From contig JACKQL020000024.1 of NCBI GenBank assembly GCA_018296165.2, positions 62,001-126,000 on the forward strand: a DNA stretch of 64,000 bases, in the 5' to 3' direction. The stretch comes from Termitomyces sp. T153 (Eukaryota; Basidiomycota; Agaricomycetes; Agaricales; Lyophyllaceae). The position numbers and the translations under genes were made by a program. Positions 23,119-34,400 of this stretch are shown here, piece by piece. The notes under the pieces are model-generated. The model did no database searches. It was not told the origin of the DNA and was given only the letters and a program-made list of their open reading frames with translations. Each line of letters starts with the position of its first letter. Within the stretch, counting starts at the first letter, position 1.

Positions 23119-26100
23119 CAGGCTTCGAGTGGCGGCCTAGCCCGCCACTGAAGAACAAGTTGAGGTGCTGTACGCGCCCATCAGAATGTCGGATGACATC
23201 CAACTCTGCCGGAATCTGCCCAGTCGCCTCTTCCATGAGGGTTTCTTTCTGGTGAGCCTCCTCCTCAGCAAGCTTCTTTTGCCTAGTCTCCTTCTTCATG
23301 TCATGTGCCCTACAGGCACGTTTCTGTTGAGCTGTCTCTTCCTACTCAGATGACTCATTGTTGCTCATGGCCGCTGCCACTTCATCTTCTGAATCCCCTT
23401 CTGGGTACACCCATGCACCTGTCACTGGTTCTATCCAGCTAGTGTGCACCCTGCCTTCAACCTCCTTGTCTGGGCAATTGTCTGCATCAGGGACAAATAC
23501 AGGGTAGCTGGCATGGGGCATATCCACTGTTTGCTCTGGCAGGAAATGAATACTGCCTGTGTTGGCTGCTAATGGCACATTGGCAGGAAACATCACAGCA
23601 GGAAGATTCTCAATGTCATCCTCCCAAATCACTTGCTCTTTAGAGGACTTGGGCACATGCAGGGACTCTGACAGTCTCCACCCTGCAGACATGCCTCCCA
23701 CTCCCAGCACTGTGCCCATGGCCTTCTTGGCTCACTGTCTCCACCCTCATGAATGCCTCTGAGGGCAGTAGAGCCCTTGTGTGCTTCACCTCAGTGTGAA
23801 GCACTTCCTCTGGTGCTGGAGCCTAGGTGAACTGTTTCACTGTATTGTATTGTTGCTCCTGTAACAGCTTGATGGTATCAAGTAGTCCTACCAGGACTAT
23901 CCTCATGATTGGGTCCTGCAATATTGCAGTCCTGGTGGTACTCATTGACCTGCTTGGATCAGCCTCTGTCTCAACAATTCTGAGTTGGGGTCCTCCTCCC
24001 AACTCAACACCTCCACCTTCACATGCCCTTTACCCCTCTCAGCCACCAAATACCTTGGCAGAGAAACCATTTGCTAGATCAATGTCATCAACTTCTGAAA
24101 CATTGCTGGCACATTGCAGTCCCTTATCTGCATGATGTTACTGACATATGTGCCAGTAATCAACAAAAACACTGTCTTAGGAATATCTGCTGTGCAAATC
24201 CACACTTGCTCATATGCATCTGTGAGGTCAATCTTTGACCTAAACTTGGCATGAGCCACATCCTCCCATATCAAGTCCTAATCAGGCAATGGAGTCACAT
24301 CTTTGATGGTGTTATTATTGCATTGGTGCATGTCCAATGCTGTTCTCAATGTTCCATCTTTCTTGCGAATACACAGTAGTGATGCTGATTCCCTTCAGAA
24401 GTGTCTTGCAGATGGTCCAAGCATCTGGGTATATGGCTATATTCTGTGCATGGTCAATCAATGTGTCATAGAATCCTTGTATGCCAAGTCTCTCAGTGTA
24501 CATGGCAGTGTAGAATGCCTCTCAGGCATCCTGCATTGTTTATGGGCTAACAAACCAGTTATATAGCTCAATGATCACATTTTTAAATGTCATTGCTGTC
24601 TTGCACAATTGTAGTGCAAGACATGCTGTTGAAACCAGTGTTTTGCTGGTCCATCCAGGAATTCTGGGAGGACAAAATCCATTTTGTCTCCTCCATACAA
24701 GCACACTGCCAGATGATAGCAGACATCCATTGTCCAATCCTCCAAGTCACTAACTTTGGATCTTCCTTGATATGCCTGAATATGTTGAGGATCCACTTTC
24801 CTCATCTTCACTCCTTCTGGCAGTCATAACACAATGCCCATAGCATTATTGATAATGTTTGTCAGCCTATGGTGCATATTTTCAGTATAGGCCTTTATGG
24901 CCTCTACTACTCCCAGCATCTGACTCCACTCTCAGGCAGGATCTATCACTGAAAAAGCTTGCACTTGCCATGCAGGAGTTAGGCTATCTGTTCATCATGG
25001 GATGTGATGACTCTTGACCATCTCTATCCAGGCCATCTCAACCAATATTATCACCCTCTTGACCCAGACCTCCAGAGGGAAAATTGTCCCAACCACCCTT
25101 ACTGTGGCAATCCTCTCCCCAATGGTTACTACTGCCATCACTCCCTCCTGGATTGCCATCTGCCTGAGCAGTTTGCTTTACAAACTGTTGCTGCATGTCA
25201 TCCACTGGCAATATCCCTTTGAATACTACACCTTGGTCATCTACCAAGGAATAACCTTGCACTCTCAAGTCCTGGTTTTGCATATGTTGGTATGCCACTT
25301 GGTTCTGGAAATTGGTGGCAAGGGGTATTCTTGTCAGGACTGCTGGTGTCAAAGATTCATCCCTGATTCTCACTTGAGGAGTGTGGACCTCCTCTCTATA
25401 CTCAGCTGATGGATTTACAACCACAGATATTGTGGTTACAGTCTCCACAATTGACAGCAGTGTAGTTGGGTGCCCATAAATCTGTACTAGCATTGCACAG
25501 CTGCTTGCCAAGCAGTGAATTGCTTGTCCATCTCTCCTTCCTGGCAGGGAGCAAAGATATTGCTCATTGCCTCCTGCAAATGAGGTGAATCTGCACATAG
25601 TGCAGAAATTGTCAGAATCAATTCAGCATCATTGAGCATTGATGTCACTGATTGTGCTCATCTTGACTTGCAATCACAGTAACTTCTCACTTCCAAGTCC
25701 ATGATTTCAAGATAAAATGTAATATATTTGTTGGTTCCACTCACAAGGACTGTTCCTCCTTGTAATTCCAGTAATTGAATGTACTGTTTGATATACAATC
25801 TTAGTCTCACTGTAATACTGTCCTTCACCACCTCTGGATGTTTTTTCCAGACAAGTGCAATCTGTATATCCATGGTCTGGCTATACCTTTCATCTTCTTC
25901 ATCCAATGTCTCCTCTAGCACTATAGTGTGCTGTTGTTTTCTCACCACACAAGGTTGCCATCCCTCAACCTGGAAAGGTCCACACTGTGTCAATGGAATA
26001 GATTCCATTGGTGACCTCCATGGCTTATCCACTGACCACTCTTGGGTTTTTCCTCAAGTAACTCCAGCCATTCCTGGAGCCCATACTCTGAATGGCAATG

Positions 26101-26357
26101 GATTCACACTGTGATTTCCTAATGTCCACTTATTCTGCTCACTTCTCTTTGCCCAGTCCTGGCAGCTGGATGATTGGTAGAGATTCCACCAATGCCTGCA
26201 GCTCTTGTTGCTGCACTTGCTTCTGCTCTGATGGTATTATTTGGGGAAACATCTTAAACATTCCCCCCAGCATGTCTTGTCCAGCAGGAGTTGCACCTTG
26301 TTCACTCCCACCTCCTTGTACTAGCCATTGGGTAATTTTGAACATCAGTTCAGTCAT
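23119..26357 (-). mobile_element. Degenerate Ty3/Gypsy retrotransposon pieces (gag and reverse transcriptase), minus strand
   Basis: Minus-strand frames carry retroelement remnants. A gag-like part reads SDLEDWTMDVCYHLAVCLYG, FLDGPAKHWFQQHV, MTFKNVIIELYNWFV and YTERLGIQGFYDTLIDHAQN (24810-24390). A reverse-transcriptase part reads TLRTALDMHQCNNN, then FRSKIDLTDAYEQVWI and TGTYVSNIMQIRDCNVPAMF (24350-24080). Downstream frames (23342-23719) are acidic and end near a Lys/Glu-rich stretch (MKKETRQKKLAEEEAHQKET). Upstream frames (25038-25598, 25658-26032, 26139-26357) are Gln- and Gly-rich and gag-like. The YxDD motif, protease, RNase H and integrase were not found on this strand. Stops, frame changes and near-absence of CpG show old, methylated debris; borders are approximate. 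Confidence 0.7.
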
Positions 26358-27589
26358 TGTGGAGATCTCTGAGAAAATTTACACTGAGAACAGATATACT
26401 TTTTTCTCACTTTAAGCATTTTGTTTCCTGTATGCATGCTTTTGATGGAAGCAAAAGAACATGGTAGTGCTGAGCCAATATAATTCTCATACATATGAAT
26501 TCTGAATTTCAAGGAAATTGAAGTCAATCACATCAGTGTGTACCATAGAAAAGAACTACCAGTGAGGATTGAGACAAAGAAAAATCAAAGAAATGTAGGA
26601 AGTTGTTGTCAAGTCTCACAAGTGCTGTCACACTTTTATATTGGGATGTCACATTGTTTGAGACAGGTCAACAAAACTTTGAACTCTAAAGAACTAGAAT
26701 TCAAAGTATGTTGTGAATATGCTCTACTGTCAACCAATGATTGATGAGATTTTTAAGCTGTCAGAAATTAATTTTGATGGTGTCTTAGTTACATTTCACA
26801 GGATGAAACAAATCATACCTTCATGACTTTGTCCTCCAGATGAAGACAAAGTAACAATTCATGCTTTTAGGAAGCAATGTTGTCTCAAGGTACTCTAAAA
26901 CATAATCCCTGGACCATTGCACATACCAAACTATTTCAAAAGCAGAAGTTTGACAGAAAAAGACATTCCATGCTTCTATCAGCAATAATAAGAGGAATTT
27001 GTAGACATAGTTACTGAAACCAAGGAACTATCCTCTTAACAGGATGTCAATCATGAGATTAACCTGATTGACAAAAACAAGAAATGCAAATATCATAGTG
27101 TCTGATGGCTTTTCAGCACAGCTAAGAAACAAAATTAATCAATATATCAATGTAAATTAGTGGGAAGCATGATTTGTTGCCAAGCAATGAAAATCTCACA
27201 TTGATTCACATGTTGAAAAATGTGTGTCAGCAGAACCAGAACCACCTACAAAGGATGATGATGGAATTTCAATGCTAAATATATGGAGAATATAGTCATG
27301 ACAAACTGTTTGTTAAAATTCTTGATAAATCTAAGAAACACACTCAATTTGTGTTCATTTAGATCATGAATATTTGTAATATTTGAATGATATGTGTATC
27401 ATGAAACCATTACTTGATCACTAAGTTAGTCAATTAAGCCCATACAATAGTGGGTCATTTTAGACCATGGAAAACCTTGGATTACTTGTGCTGATAATAT
27501 TGGTGGCCTAAGATGTATGAGTATGTGACCAAGTTCTGTTGAACTTGTAAATCCTGCTAGTGATTGAAAACATCCAACTGATTTCCAGT
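26358..27589. other. CpG-free A/T-rich repeat debris without recognisable domains
   Basis: No usable frame. It lies between minus-strand gag/RT remnants and plus-strand integrase remnants, and its composition matches both. Confidence 0.4.
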
Positions 27590-28230
27590 TGGAAAACTTC
27601 ACTTACTGCCAATCTTGACTAGACCTTGGGATTCCTTTGATAGGGATTTTGTAGGACCTTTTCTTAGATCAAAAAGACACAGTTATCTGTGAGTAATTGC
27701 ATGTAGGATGACCAGCATGTAGGACCACTATAAAGGCATCTGAACCTTTATGAATATACATGTGTGAAGTTGTTAGACTACATGGCCTACCAAGCTCCAT
27801 TGTGAGTGATCAAGATTCTAAGTTCATATCAAAGTGGTGGTGTGAACTCTAAAACTTAGTGGGCACAAAGCTGATAATGTCAACATTTCTCCATCTTCAG
27901 ATGTTAGTCTATTTATCAATAAAAAACCTTAACTTGCTTGAGGATCAAGCTAGCAAGCTGTGCACAAATATAAAGTCCTGAAAGCAGAACTTGACCAGTC
28001 CAACTCATTCTTCAATGGCACATTGATAACATATTCCTTCCCCTTTTCCATACCTCTGTAAGCCTGCCCAGTTCAACTATACATTGGAACTACTTATAGT
28101 ACTGCAGAACACCCAATTGTGCCTAAGTTCCATGTGTTGTTATTGCATCTCTACAGAGCTAATGATAAGGCTCTGTTTTCAAATTCTATAAAACATGTTA
28201 AAGCTTGCAGTTTTGGATCATGATTTGATT
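27590..28230 (+). mobile_element. Degenerate Ty3/Gypsy integrase core, plus strand
   Basis: In plus-strand frames with stops one reads KHPTDFQLENFTY (27570-27605), then DFVGPF-like residues, VVRLHGLPSSIVSDQDSKFI followed by SKWW (27770-27845), LVGTKLIMSTFLH and an LNLLEDQASKLCTN-like continuation. This is the retroviral-type integrase core, including the second catalytic Asp in SDQDSKF. It belongs to a Gypsy element oriented opposite to the gag/RT remnants at 23-26 kb. Many stops and no intact open frame. Confidence 0.65.
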
Positions 28231-28403
28231 ACATAGTGTGAAACACCCCACTCACTTGTCTAAGCATGCAAACATATAGATTGTAGATCATGATAATTTA
28301 GTCCAACAAAGATTAGATTGAATAAGCATAATAGTGGGACTTGTAAAAGTCTGAATCAATTTTTGTTACTTGTTGTTTTTTACACATCAGCTCTTGTAGG
28401 CTG

Positions 28404-28586
28404 ATGTCTTTTTTGCAACTACATGGATTGTTAGATCAGAGCACAATGAGCTCTGGTGTGGGAGGGGAAGCTCAAGGGCAAGTGCAACAACAGCAATTTG
28501 AGCAGATACTGCAAAATATAGAACCACTGCAGCTCCAGCAAGTGCCACAAAATGTGGGGCAGGGTGGGTTTTGCCTGCTTTACTAG
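28404..28586 (+). other. Short Gln-rich gag-like frame
   Basis: An open frame of about 60 codons contains MSSGVGGEAQGQVQQQQFEQ and continues ILQNIEPLQLQQ. It resembles the start of Agaricomycete Gypsy gag proteins and parallels a Gln-rich minus-strand frame at 26139-26357. Probably a fragment of a second element. Confidence 0.35.
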
Positions 28587-28888
28587 TAAGTCAAGAGACC
28601 AGTGTGATGTAGAGTGACATAGGTCCAACTCTGCAGTAACTGCAAACATCAATATATAGTGACAAGACCATATTTTTGCTAAGCACCAATCTCTGAGTTT
28701 TCTTATGTGATGGACATGAACTTATATGACAAAAATTAGAGGAACTTACAGCCTTAGATGCATGTCAAGAAGGAAAGAGCAACTGAGGCTGTCAAGCATA
28801 CTTGAAGTCAACACTAACACATGACTGACCAGATGTGAAGAACTAGGAGACCCAGGACAACACTATATTTTTTGTGACTTGACAATTT

Positions 28889-29588
28889 CACCAACACAAC
28901 AACACACCCAACACCCACAAACCCCCCACACACACCCACACCACACCCCACAACACAACCAACACAAAACACCCCACAACCCACCCCAACACCACAAAAC
29001 CACCACACCACCACAAAACAAACACCAAAACCACAACCCCAAAACACAACAAACACAACAAACACCACAACAACACACCCACCACAACAACCCCACCCAA
29101 CCACAACCACCCAACCCCCCAACAACAACCAACCACACCAAACAACAAACAACAACAACCACAAAAAAACCCAAAACCCACAAAAAACAACCACCCACAA
29201 AAAAAACCCCCAACAAAACCAACAAAACAACCCACACAAAAACCAAAAAAACCCCCCCCCCCCACCCCAAAACACCCCAAACCAACACAAAACACCACAA
29301 AAAAACCACACAACAAAACCACACAAACCCAACCCACAAACAACACCAAACACACCACACAACCAAACACCCACCAAAAACCACCAACAACAAAAAAAAA
29401 ACCAAAACCCAAAAAACCCAAACAACACAACAAACCACAACCCAAACACACAAACCAACAACAACACAAAACACCAACAAACCCAACAAACACAACACAA
29501 CCACACAAAAACAACAACCACCCCAAAACAACCAAACAACAACAACACAAAACAAAAACAAACAAAAACCCAAAACAAAACCACAAAA
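28889..29588. repeat. 700 bp tract containing only A and C on the plus strand
   Basis: Every base from 28889 to 29588 is A or C; the tract is bounded by ttt on the left and tt on the right and is exactly 700 bases long. There is no fixed period: CA, CAA, CCA and CAAA motifs mix irregularly. The longest runs I see are 12 C (29252-29263) and 10 A (29392-29401). It is not a telomere repeat or a simple microsatellite. The long open frames across it on both strands (up to 276 codons) exist only because stop codons are rare or absent in such sequence and should not be annotated as genes. Confidence 0.97.
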
Positions 29589-31270
29589 TTGGCAGCCAAC
29601 ATGCCAACATGGAGCCAGGAGAGCTGGTACCACATCCAATTGCTGAGTTAGAAGCAACTCAGAGTCAAGTATTAGAAACATCCATTCCTGCAATAGAACA
29701 GTATTTCAGGCATCAAAGTCAGCCACATGCACTGCAAGACTATGTGCTTCAGTGCATGCACCATGGGCCATGAAAGAGAATAAGTGCATTGACTTCAATT
29801 ATCTAGTTTGTGCCCTTGGTACATCTGGAAGCATGACTTTGAACATCAATAATCACAGTTGCCAAAGTGAGATGGTGTCAATGATGATGAAGGCCTAAAA
29901 CAGCCCAGCAAAGACAAGCTGACCCCATCAGAGGGTAAGTCAGCAAAAAATCACCAATTGCAAGTTGACTGCAATGCAGCAACAGAGCAAGTAGCCAAGG
30001 ATGCTGCTTGCCACCACTTTGGAACAGGCCACAGGCTATATACACAAAAGCTTAAGGATTGAATGGTACTCTAACAGTACTATTGAACAATTAGATTCAT
30101 TCTTGAAAGGTTGGTTAGACTGTTGATTCTATTATTCCACTCTTTCCAGAAAACTTTCTGTTCAAAAACATGCAGTATGGGCAGAGGAATTCAAGCATGT
30201 GCATTGTGAATGATACACACATACTCCATATCCTTTGAATAAGACCACTTTCCATGGGTTTCCAATGAATCCACATGAACCTTTATTGATTGTATGCACA
30301 GTGAGTGAGCAGATGCTTTTCATCTGCTATACAAATTTCAGAGGATTTATCAAAACTGTGTTTTCAATAAACCACATCATTGCCTTGATTGCAGACAGCT
30401 CAGAATATCAATTTATTTCACCACTATTTGACATGCTTTCAACTATAATACACATGCCAGAGCTGCCAGTTGACAAAGGCACCATTTACTGGAAGAAATG
30501 CAAAGTAACCATTGCTGTACCTCCTGGATACAGCACAGAAGAGATTGGCAAGACCTTCAACCTGGATAAGCTGGCACAATACTTATTATACCACTCCCAC
30601 CCAAGAATGGCAAATGCCATCAGTAGCATGGCTTTGAAGTATAGCTATTAGATCCACCAAAAAACTGTGTTAGGATACACTTTTACATGAGCACTTTGTT
30701 CTCAGAGCAAAGCTCGAGGAGCTTTTGCATGCTGCCTAGTATTTGTATTTCTTAGGCCATGATTATACCAGAAGGCTATAAAACCTATGACTTTTGTAGC
30801 TGTGTCCTGGATGGTGTTTGAACTACACCAGCCACAGTTTTCTGAAACTGTTGCAGCTAACATTAGAGACAATGCTGTGCTGTGCATGTTGATGCATAAC
30901 TATATTCCACCCAAATGGGCAGACCATGCATATATTTTGAAGTTTTATATTTCAAAGAACATTTCTCTGAGCCAAATGCTTTGCTAAATATTTACAGAGA
31001 AATTGATGACAAACATCACTATAGACTTCAGATTTATGGTGCTCCTGAAGCAGTGGCCAAATGGGATGGTTAGCAAATGCCAATCTTTGAGGATATGAAC
31101 CACTTCAATGTCCTCCTTGTCAAGGAGGACAATAAACACTTGTACTCCAAGGATTGAACAATATACTATTACATCAAAATAACCTAACACAGTTCCATTT
31201 ATGAAAATGTGTATCTATATATTTCTTCAATCAAATATATTTCATGCACTGGTAGACTATACAATGGCCT
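29589..31270 (+). mobile_element. Repeat-derived sequence with fragmentary plus-strand frames
   Basis: CpG-free sequence. The longest frame (30235-30651, no ATG) contains FKCRTL-free but ordered protein-like text, for example VPPGYSTEEIGKTFNLDKLA and HSHPRMANAISSMALKYSY. Further right, PPKWADHAYILKFYI (about 30910) and REIDDKHHYRLQIYGAPEAV with FEDMNHFNVLLVKEDN (about 31000-31130) read like real protein broken by frameshifts. I do not recognise the family. It may be cargo or an internal gene of the element that ends at the LTR-like junction to the right. Confidence 0.4.
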
Positions 31271-31420
31271 GAAAGGGGGGCATGTAATGGCATGGAGCTC
31301 TTGAGAGCTCCATTATTGTAATATAGTAGCTATCTTATCTACTATCACTATTTTATCTTATATTTTATTTATCTCTTATTTATTGCTGGTCAACACAATG
31401 AGGTAAGACTCAGAGATCTG
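31271..31420 (+). repeat. Polypurine tract and probable 3' LTR start of a Gypsy-type element
   Basis: gaaagggggg (31271-31280) is a typical polypurine tract. It is followed by catgtaatgg, so an LTR starting TGTAATG at 31283 is likely. Ten bases further is a near-perfect hairpin: ggagctct (31294-31301), a 2-base loop, and agagctcc (31304-31311). The following 100 bp are A/T-rich (tattattgtaatatag...). The LTR end and the matching 5' LTR were not found. Confidence 0.5.
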
Positions 31421-34400
31421 TTTGCATAGGAGGTTAAGGATGTGGGAGAATACAAGGGATTACTTGGTTTTGGAAGAAAGGAGTGGATTGCTGTGGAATG
31501 GGACAAGGAAGGAAAGGTTTAAATAGGTGACCATTGTCAACATCAGTACAACAAGGGAAGCCCTTAGAAAGGCCAAGTCTTCTCCAAGTGTAGAACAAAA
31601 AGGGGGGGTTGGTGAGTGAAAAGAACTTATATGCAAGATAAAATGTCAAGTCTCAGATGTATACATTTCAAAAAATATGTATTAAGAGTACAGAAAAGGA
31701 AATGCAAGTAGATCTGGTTTTTATCTTGCCTTATTTTTTGCTGGGACCAGCTGGCAGCTGCACATAGTCCTAGCTATCAGAAACTTAGCTGACTACATTA
31801 AGTAATCAGCTTTTATTTCACACTTTAAAGTACAGAATCCATTATTGATCTGGTTTACTCATTACAACAATGTCTAATTAAACATAGCTACAGTATCTTC
31901 AATACATAGCATGGTCCCATTTTATTGCCTGATCTTTTTTAGACAAAGATGGTGGTATTTTCCAGTGGTTCTTTGAAAACTCTGTTAACAGTGACAACTG
32001 TTTTTGATACAAGATACATCAAATCAGATATTCAACATTTTTTGGCTTTCTCAGCTCTAAGGACATGTCCACAACTGCTGCTTTCTATTCTTCATAAGTG
32101 TGTTGGCAACTGCTAGCATGGTTATGGTGAGAATTTAGAAAGGTATGAGCACAAATTGACAGTATCATATGTAATGTATTTAGTAGTGTATTTCTTTTGA
32201 GTTTGAGTATTGGCAACTTGGGCATTGGAATAGAAATATTCCAGTTCCCATCAAGAATAAACAAGCTCAATGATTCATTAACAGTAAGGAGTGGTTAGAA
32301 GAGTTACTAAGAAATGGTAAACACTGTTCTTTGTTTACTCATTCTCAACTATATTGACTCTCAGATAAAGACCCCTTTCAGTGGGCTCCAGAACAATGAT
32401 GCTCACTTCTCCTGAACACAAAACCTACAATACACATACAAAGAGGCACAAACAGACCCTTTACTTGTAAATAAGAGGGTTGTTTGTAGTATATTAGGTA
32501 GGGTCAAGTCTCTGGTGGAAAATATTTAAAAAAGACTGACCTGCTCACTTCTTTGACACAAGATTCATCTATAATATTCAATTTGTTGACTTGTCATAGT
32601 ACCCAGATTCATCATGATCTTGCAATGTGCCAAACTTTTCAAATGACAAAAGGCTGAAATTAGGCAGCCTAAAATTTGGCATTGAATGTCAATAGCAATC
32701 AATAAAAGATGCAGCAGGTTGCAGAAATGAATGCACCAGTTCTGTGGCACATTATCTTGATCTACTTGAATCCAAACTTAAATTAATTTGGATTAAAGGG
32801 TCAAGCACTTGTCATGGTAGTTCACCAAAGATGGTGTCCACAGAATCTTGTACATTTCAAGTACATACACCTACAAAAGCTTGATTTGACATGACATGTA
32901 GGTTATCACTAGTGCAATCATGTCAATGTCATTCAGACATTCTAATTGAACAAATCTTAATACACTATATCATTTTATATGGCTTTTCTCATCCAAGGCC
33001 CATCAGACTGTTTTCCAGTTGAAAGCTGGCTGACACAGTCTGTGGCTCACACAAGTATATACAATGTTGACTTGCATGGCTGAGAAGCTGATGAAAAACC
33101 TGAATGCTGCATTACATTGCAGTACTTCACACTCACAGTTGGAGACAATGTACAAACCTATGCTGTTTAGCATGATCATCACATTGGTCACAAGAACAAG
33201 ATAATTAAAGGGTATGTCAGCACTGTGGTGGAAATGTAGGATGTTGAAGAAGGTGCATTTGATTTTTGTGACCTTGTATCAAGGCAAGCACTATAAGGAC
33301 ATTGTCAATTCTCTGCAGATTGAGTTTTAGAGAACAGTGATTTTGCACACCAAAACAATGTCTCAATTGAAGACTTCACACACACATTAATTGAGATGAT
33401 GCTTGCACTATCAATATATGAATATAAGTTGGAACAACATTTTCATCAAGAATCAGATCTCCCCAACATGGTGGTCCAAAATCATTCCCGTTGCAAGTGT
33501 GGTTACTGAATTTGCTCTTAAAGACTTTCTCACTTTCTTTTTTCTAAGGAGCTGCCAGGACTCAACCCCAACTAGTTATACCACTTATCCTTCTTGCTTC
33601 ACAATCAAAAATGACATATTCTAAAATGTAGAAGTTTCTTAGGCCTCTGTGTTTTTGGTTGGGTTTTGTGTTTCATAAGAAGTGAGCATCATAAACATGT
33701 TCCCTTCATCCACTGAACTTATTTTACTGCTTAGCAAATCTTTTGTTATGCCAACCAACCTGTCAATAACTACACCTTTTCCTGATAAATGGCAGAATTA
33801 TATACTTTATTGAAAGGAATGCAATCACAAATGTGCTTACTGCCTCTGCTCAGAGCTCCACAACCTGACATTTGCATAATGGACAACAAGTTATTAACAC
33901 AAGAAAGTCAAATCAAAATTACTGATATTATAACTTTTTTACACAGTTTATTGAAAACATAATGAGACTGAACTCAAATATTCATATTTCCCTGGTTTGG
34001 AGGAGGCAGTGATACAAATTGCCACATTGGAGTATTAAACAGATTTGTTTAAGAGGAGTCTGTTGCCAATTGTTGGCAATGGTAGTTGGCAAACTGTCAA
34101 ACTGTCCTGCCAAGATTCTGCACCCAAGCCATATCCAGTTAATCAATGAGATATTGGCAGGTTGTCTGTACTCTGCTCTGCAATGGCCACTCTACACTAT
34201 CAAATCTAATTCTCTTCTGAGTTGCTACTACAAATACTAATCCCTTGAGCATTAGTTTGCCATTGAAAAAATTGGCAGCTTCCAAGTACTTGGCAACCTC
34301 TGCACATCTTTCAGCTGGAGTCAAGAGAGGACAAAACATGATCTTGGCACAATCCAGATTTATCAATGTGGAAGGATCAGAGGAACCTTTGATGACACAA

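Noticed and set aside
28889..29588. A/C tract as telomeric repeat or CRISPR-like array
   Set aside because: No TTAGGG-type unit, no regular repeat-spacer spacing, no fixed period.
28814..29693. Open frames of 240-276 codons on both strands over the A/C tract
   Set aside because: They exist only because stop codons are scarce or impossible in two-letter sequence; the predicted proteins are just Thr/Pro/Gln/His/Asn/Lys or Cys/Val/Gly/Phe/Trp/Leu strings.
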